Shown piece after piece: positions 59,638-64,000 of a stretch of DNA of 64,000 nucleotides (the stretch's first letter is position 1; every line of letters begins with the position of its first letter). The DNA is taken from NCBI RefSeq assembly GCF_013299185.1, contig NZ_JAAFKG010000028.1, forward strand, positions 28,663 through 92,662, read 5' to 3'. Source of the DNA: Microcoleus sp. bin48.metabat.b7b8b9.023. Its GTDB lineage: Bacteria; Cyanobacteriota; Cyanobacteriia; Cyanobacteriales; Microcoleaceae. Made by a program: the position numbers and the translations under genes. The notes beneath the pieces are model-generated. The model was not told the DNA's origin, did no database searches, and worked only from the letters and a program-made list of their open reading frames with translations.

Positions 59638-60119
59638 CCGGATATTCAGCGATGCGTGCTATGCAACTCCCTCCCTTGCTGATCGTTGAAGACAGCAACG
59701 AAGACTTTGAAGCACTCCAACGTTATTTAAACCAATCTTTTTCGGATATCCCCGTCTATCGCTGCACTGATGGCGATCGGGTTCTGGCGTTTCTCTACCG
59801 CACGGATCCCTACGCCAATCCTAACACTGCTCCGCGTCCGGGACTGATTCTGCTAGACCTCAACTTACCGGGAACGGATGGGCGAGAGGTACTATATAAA
59901 ATAAAACAGGATCGGAATTTGAAACAGATTCCGGTGGTTGTTTTCACCACCTCTAACAATCCCAAAGACATCGCAGCCTGCTACGAACAAGGGGCGAACA
60001 GCTATATCATCAAACCTATGGACTTCAAATTATTGAAGCAAACTATTCAGACGTTGTTGAGCTACTGGTTTGAAATCACGATGCTCCCTGTTCAGTCTCC
60101 CGAGGAAGACCAGTTTTGA
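59634..60119 (+). CDS. Response regulator, single receiver domain (Rcp1-like)
   Basis: 161 residues with a receiver domain only: acidic pair VEDSNED, phospho-acceptor LLDLNLPGTDG (Asp75), FTTSNNPKDI and the Lys in IIKPMD. The ATG overlaps the kinase stop (ATGA), so it is the cognate partner. There is no output domain; it would relay signal by protein contact, as Rcp1 does for Cph1. Confidence 0.94.
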   Translation: MTGYSAMRAMQLPPLLIVEDSNEDFEALQRYLNQSFSDIPVYRCTDGDRVLAFLYRTDPYANPNTAPRPGLILLDLNLPGTDGREVLYKIKQDRNLKQIPVVVFTTSNNPKDIAACYEQGANSYIIKPMDFKLLKQTIQTLLSYWFEITMLPVQSPEEDQF

Positions 60120-60538
60120 CATTCTCAGGTCTAAAGACACGCTCGATTCTCTAAGACAAGCTTAGAAAGGATAGTCAAAGATCCTTCTAGACACTCAAGA
60201 CAACTATCAAACGATGTTGCAATTGTGCTTACTTTTACCTTTGTTTTCAGTCTATCGCGCTTGCCAGTTGTGGTACGCTCTACAACCTGCCATTATTTAC
60301 CCTTTCTTGTCATACTGCCGTTAAGTACACTTAACCGTTGTTTCGCGGGGGTCGGGATTTCTCCGTACTAGGATGTTTCAACACGTAGATAGTTCTTTTC
60401 TTACTCACAAATCTAGTATACAATAAATTGTTTCTACCACGCAATAAGAAAGAAAAAGACGGGGACTGAAGTCCCCCGACTCACTTCCCACGAGCGGGCT
60501 AAAGCCACGCTCGTTTCCCGCTTCCGGTATAAATTTTT
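60120..60538. other. Gap between the phytochrome operon and the hybrid kinase
   Basis: 419 bases without a gene. Near 60460-60520 there is a GGGGACTGAAGTCCCC palindrome and a GAGCGGGC ... CCACGCTCG pair of a dispersed type. No promoter is clear. Confidence 0.6.
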
Positions 60539-63424
60539 ATGAGTAAAGTTGAGCGCACTGTTTTGATTGTGGAGGATAACCCGGAAGACACTGAAATGTA
60601 CCGGCGGTATTTGCTGCGCGATCGCGAGTATAACTATACGATCGTGGCTGCAAAGTCTGGACAGCAAGGGCTGGCTCTGTGGCAGCAGCACCAGCCAGAT
60701 GTGGTGTTGCTCGACTACCGACTGCCAGATTTGGATGGGCTAGAATTTCTGGCAGCCTGGGAAACCGAAGCACAGCAACCAAATTTACCCGTGATTATGG
60801 TGACGGGGCAGGGGAATGAGGCAATCGCAGTCCAGGCAATCAAAGCAGGCGCCCAAGACTATCTCGTGAAAGGGCAAATCACCCCAGAGAGTTTGCAATT
60901 GGCCGTGCACAGGACGATCGCAGCCGTGGAGTTACGCCAGCAACTGCAACAGCGGATCGATCGAGAGCGGGCGATCGCGCGGATAGCACAGAAAGTGCAT
61001 GGAACGCTCAACCTAGAAGAAATTTTATACATCACTGTCGAAGAAGTGCGACAGTTCCTGCATACCGATCGCGCGATCGTGTTTCGGTTAGAACCAGACG
61101 GTATAGGAACTGTGATGGCAGAATCCGTTGGGGATCGATGGATATCGATTCTGTCAGCCCAGATCTACGATCCTTGTTTTGTCGAGAGCTATGTCGATCG
61201 CTACCGTCTGGGAATGGTGAGTACAAAAGCAGATATTCACGACGGCAGCATTTCCCCGTGCCACGTGGAACTCTTGAGTCAGTACCAAGTTAAGGCGAAT
61301 CTAGTGGTTCCCATTTTGCACGAAGACCAGTTTTGGGGAGTGCTGATTGCTCATCACTGCGCCTCCCCCCGCGAGTGGCAACCGTTGGAAATTGACTTGC
61401 TCCAGGAACTGTCAATTCAGGTGAGCATTGCGATCAGACAGGCGGAGCTTTACGAGCAAGCACAACGCGAAATCGCCGAACGCAAACGCACTGAGGAAGC
61501 GTTGGGAGGCAGCGAAGAAAGACTGCGGTTGGGGCTAGATGCCGCCCGCATGGGAACCTGGGACTGGAATATTCCAGACAACCATATTACCTGGTCTTCT
61601 AACATGGAAGACTTGTTTGGGTTGGCGCCTGGAGAGTTTGAGGGCTCTTACTACCAGTTTGTGGAAAGGCTGCATCCAGAAGACCGCGATCGCGTGCTAG
61701 AAGCGATCGATGCTGCGATCGCTACGGGAGCCAACTATGAGATTGAATTTCGGGTGATCTATCCCAACGGCAGAATCAGGTGGGCGCTGAGCCTGGGGAA
61801 AGTGTTTTATAATGAGCTCGGGCAAGCGATACGGATGTCGGGCGTAGATTTGGATATTACCCCTCGCAAGCACACCGAGGAAGCGCTGCGTCACAGTGAA
61901 GAGTTTAGAAAACGGGTGTTAGACAGCAGCAGCGACTGCATCAAAGTGCTGGATCTGGATGCACGGCTGTTATACATGAATGCAGGAGGGCTGTGCCTGT
62001 TGGAGATCGACGATCTCACCCCCTACCTGAACGCGGAATGGCTCTGTTTTTGGCAAGATGAAGCTCGGGAAGAGGTGGAAGCTGCGATCGCGGTGGCGAA
62101 GGCAGGAGAAGTGGCTAGATTTCAGGGCTTTTGTGCCACCGCCAAAGGCACGCCAAAATGGTGGGATGTCGTGTTAGCACCGATCCGGGATGTGGCAGGC
62201 CAAGTTGTACAAATCTTATCGACTTCGCGGGATATCACCGATCGCAAACAAGCGGAAATCGAACGCGATCGCATTCTGCAATTAAAACAAGCTGCCCTGG
62301 CGGAGTCGGAAAGAGTTAACCGGATCAAAGACGAGTTTCTGGCGGTGCTTTCTCACGAGTTGCGATCGCCCCTCAACCCGATCTTAGGCTGGACGAAGTT
62401 GCTGCAAACTGGCAGGCTGGATCAAACCAAAACTGTAGCAGCGTTAGCGACGATCGAACGGAATGCCCTGGCACAGGCTCAATTGATTGACGACTTGCTC
62501 GATATGGCTAGCGTGCTGCGGGGAAAACTGAGTTTGAACGTGACTGCCGTCAATTTGTTATCTACGATTGAATGTGCGATCGAAACAGTGCAGACTGCCG
62601 CCACCGCCAAGTCAATTGTGATTCATCCGGTGCTATCCAATATCGGGCAAGTGTCTGGGGATGGAGTTCGCCTCCAGCAAATTGTCTGGAATTTGCTTTC
62701 CAACGCTGTCAAGTTCACTCCCAAGGGTGGACGAGTAGACATTAAACTAGACGAAGCAGACAACCAAGCGCAGATTGTGGTAACAGATACTGGCAAAGGC
62801 ATCAATCGAGACTTTTTGCCCTACATCTTTGAGTCTTTCCGCCAAGAAGATGCTTCTGTTACTCGCAAACACGGGGGGCTAGGGTTGGGACTGGCGATCG
62901 TTTATCAACTGGTAGAAGCCCACGGCGGAACAATCAAAGCTGACAGTTTTGGGGAAGGAAAAGGAGCCACTTTTAGAGTCACTCTGCCGCTGCTGAACGT
63001 CAAAACAGGGGAAAATCCGGACAAGTTATTAGAAGCAGAACAGGATCTCAGAGGCATCCGAGTGTTGGCAATTGATGACGAGGCAGACAGCCGGGAAGTA
63101 ATCGGCGCATTCCTGGTTATGGCTGGAGCACAGGTGATGACAGTTGCATCTGCGGCTGAATTTATCGTAGCGCTAGAGTCGTTTGTGCCGGATGTTTTGG
63201 TGAGCGATATTGGAATGCCAGAAATGGATGGCTACAGCTTGATCGGATATGTGCGTTCTCTATCACCTGAGCGGGGGGGATTGATCCCGGCGATCGCACT
63301 GACTGCCTATGCTGGAGAAATCAACCACCAACAAGCTCTGGCAGCAGGCTTTCAGAGGCACATTTCCAAGCCGGTCGAGCCAAATCTATTGGTTGGGGCG
63401 ATCGGGGATTTACTGAGCAAATAG
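60539..63424 (+). CDS. Hybrid histidine kinase with DXCF cyanobacteriochrome GAF domain
   Basis: 961 residues. Order: REC (7-125, acceptor Asp59), GAF (about 139-306), PAS (320-440), PAS (450-570), HisKA (His606 in LSHELRSPLNP), HATPase (705-820), REC (838-958, Asp890 in VSDIGMPEMDG). The GAF has Cys241-His242 in SPCHVELLSQYQVKANL, the bilin-binding Cys of cyanobacteriochromes, and DPCF at 211-214, the DXCF motif with the second Cys213. Such GAFs typically bind phycoviolobilin and sense blue-to-green light. The kinase core is intact. Confidence 0.92.
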   Translation: MSKVERTVLIVEDNPEDTEMYRRYLLRDREYNYTIVAAKSGQQGLALWQQHQPDVVLLDYRLPDLDGLEFLAAWETEAQQPNLPVIMVTGQGNEAIAVQAIKAGAQDYLVKGQITPESLQLAVHRTIAAVELRQQLQQRIDRERAIARIAQKVHGTLNLEEILYITVEEVRQFLHTDRAIVFRLEPDGIGTVMAESVGDRWISILSAQIYDPCFVESYVDRYRLGMVSTKADIHDGSISPCHVELLSQYQVKANLVVPILHEDQFWGVLIAHHCASPREWQPLEIDLLQELSIQVSIAIRQAELYEQAQREIAERKRTEEALGGSEERLRLGLDAARMGTWDWNIPDNHITWSSNMEDLFGLAPGEFEGSYYQFVERLHPEDRDRVLEAIDAAIATGANYEIEFRVIYPNGRIRWALSLGKVFYNELGQAIRMSGVDLDITPRKHTEEALRHSEEFRKRVLDSSSDCIKVLDLDARLLYMNAGGLCLLEIDDLTPYLNAEWLCFWQDEAREEVEAAIAVAKAGEVARFQGFCATAKGTPKWWDVVLAPIRDVAGQVVQILSTSRDITDRKQAEIERDRILQLKQAALAESERVNRIKDEFLAVLSHELRSPLNPILGWTKLLQTGRLDQTKTVAALATIERNALAQAQLIDDLLDMASVLRGKLSLNVTAVNLLSTIECAIETVQTAATAKSIVIHPVLSNIGQVSGDGVRLQQIVWNLLSNAVKFTPKGGRVDIKLDEADNQAQIVVTDTGKGINRDFLPYIFESFRQEDASVTRKHGGLGLGLAIVYQLVEAHGGTIKADSFGEGKGATFRVTLPLLNVKTGENPDKLLEAEQDLRGIRVLAIDDEADSREVIGAFLVMAGAQVMTVASAAEFIVALESFVPDVLVSDIGMPEMDGYSLIGYVRSLSPERGGLIPAIALTAYAGEINHQQALAAGFQRHISKPVEPNLLVGAIGDLLSK

Positions 63425-63652
63425 CCATGGAAAAAGCCGCCTAACTTGAGCCAAAGCTTCTTCGCCTGCAATCGGTTGGACTGCACCATCCCGAACTTCG
63501 TCTCTGCGTCTTTTTGCTTCAGTAATCCAAACTGCCTGAATTGCTGAGTCGGTGTCGAATTCTAAGCTTTCTACCAATTTGTCTGCAAGAAGTGCCCTTG
63601 ATTCATGAGGTAAAGATAATATTTCCTTTGTCAGTTGCTCGATCGACCGCAT
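63410..63652 (-). CDS. Addiction-module antitoxin-like protein (orphan)
   Basis: 80 residues matching the small addiction module component family: TKEILSLPHESRALLADKLVESLE, then ITEAKRRRDEVRDGA and IAGEEALAQVR. Such proteins are normally followed by a ParE/RelE toxin, but here the 3' end overlaps the hybrid kinase end by 15 bases and no toxin frame follows. An unpartnered antitoxin, or one whose toxin was lost. Confidence 0.75.
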   Translation of the reverse strand: MRSIEQLTKEILSLPHESRALLADKLVESLEFDTDSAIQAVWITEAKRRRDEVRDGAVQPIAGEEALAQVRRLFPWLFAQ

Positions 63653-63774
63653 AGCTCCTCGCAGAATAATAAACTATAAACGTATTGTAACAAAAATTTG
63701 ATGCGAGCAGATATTGATAAATTATTTCTCAAACATAGTCCATACCTGATACTTTTAACCCAGACAATTTCCGA

Positions 63775-63885
63775 CTACTTTTCAATGCGTTCAAGTTCTT
63801 CCCTGAGGACTCGTCGCAAAATTTCCTCTAACGATTCCCGACGTTGCTGAATGTATTGGCGCAAAGCCTCATTGGCGTTGCTGAA
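63775..63885 (-). pseudogene. Possible small gene remnant
   Basis: An open stretch reads EALRQYIQQRRESLEEILR and ends RELERIEK before a TAG at 63775; a TGA lies just upstream (63886-63888) and no ATG is in frame. The helical, Arg/Glu-rich sequence looks like the tail of an antitoxin or a coiled-coil protein. The rest of 63653-64000 shows no gene. Confidence 0.3.
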
Positions 63886-64000
63886 TCAAGGTATGAATGC
63901 TCCAGGAATGGGAATATCGTCAAACTTCAAGTAATGTATTAATAATTTAATAGAATGCTTGAGCATTTCCTCACATTTAGAATAACAAAGAGTCTTGCGA

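Overview
The window is chromosomal DNA of a filamentous cyanobacterium. It is rich in the HIP1 octamer GCGATCGC, carries cyanobacterial FtsQ/FtsZ, bilin photoreceptors and Uma2-type nucleases, and is crowded with tandem heptanucleotide arrays and palindromic repeats of the kind known from Oscillatoria/Microcoleus-like genomes. The genus is an inference; no rRNA is present. About 50 genes are supported, plus one RNA gene (SRP RNA, minus strand near 29.1 kb).

Layout. 1-8.2 kb: end of a P-loop ATPase, a solo TnpB gene, ftsQ-ftsZ, a metallo-beta-lactamase-fold protein, an unknown membrane protein and thiD. 8.7-25.7 kb: a large DNA phosphorothioation (Dnd) island. It holds dndC, dndD and dndE (minus strand) with a PD-(D/E)XK nuclease gene between dndD and dndE, and a REP-associated transposase (RAYT) with its REP hairpins between dndC and dndD. 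Three separate DGQHR-domain genes follow (one is dndB), then an endonuclease/exonuclease/phosphatase, dnd-associated protein 4, a MazG-like pyrophosphohydrolase, a Uma2 nuclease, a second SMC/DndD-like ATPase with a small partner, and a superfamily 2 helicase of the kind assigned to Dnd-linked restriction. No dndA and no recognisable dptFGH are seen, so sulfur delivery and restriction must differ from the textbook dndABCDE-dptFGH set.

25.7-35 kb: another Uma2 gene, a Cys-rich unknown, two more TnpB genes of different subfamilies, a phasin-like protein, SRP RNA, YciI-like, 2'-5' RNA ligase-like, ComF and a divergent PEP-synthase-like protein. 35-42.3 kb: two RRM RNA-binding proteins bracket an ergothioneine cluster egtC-egtB-egtD with repeat insertions inside and between the genes. 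42.5-46 kb: repeat arrays, a predicted cysteine-protease-like protein and a TPR protein.

46-53 kb: three tandem paralogous secreted proteins of unknown function precede an 857-residue RTX/VWA protein with an HELGH motif. The 5' end of that large gene is repeated in truncated form behind the first two paralogs, which shows how the array grew. 53-64 kb: an RluA pseudouridine synthase with a repeat-derived linker, a third Uma2 gene of the same subtype, an Old Yellow Enzyme, a bacteriophytochrome histidine kinase with its response regulator, a hybrid kinase carrying a DXCF cyanobacteriochrome GAF domain, and an orphan antitoxin-like gene.

Repeats are a major theme. They include CAGTTGA heptad arrays, often fused to a second conserved block, four copies of a GTTCGTAGTG palindrome, two TIR-bounded MITE-like families, GAAACCGGGTTTCT repeats, and the RAYT REPs. 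Several have entered coding sequence (egtB, egtD, rluA).
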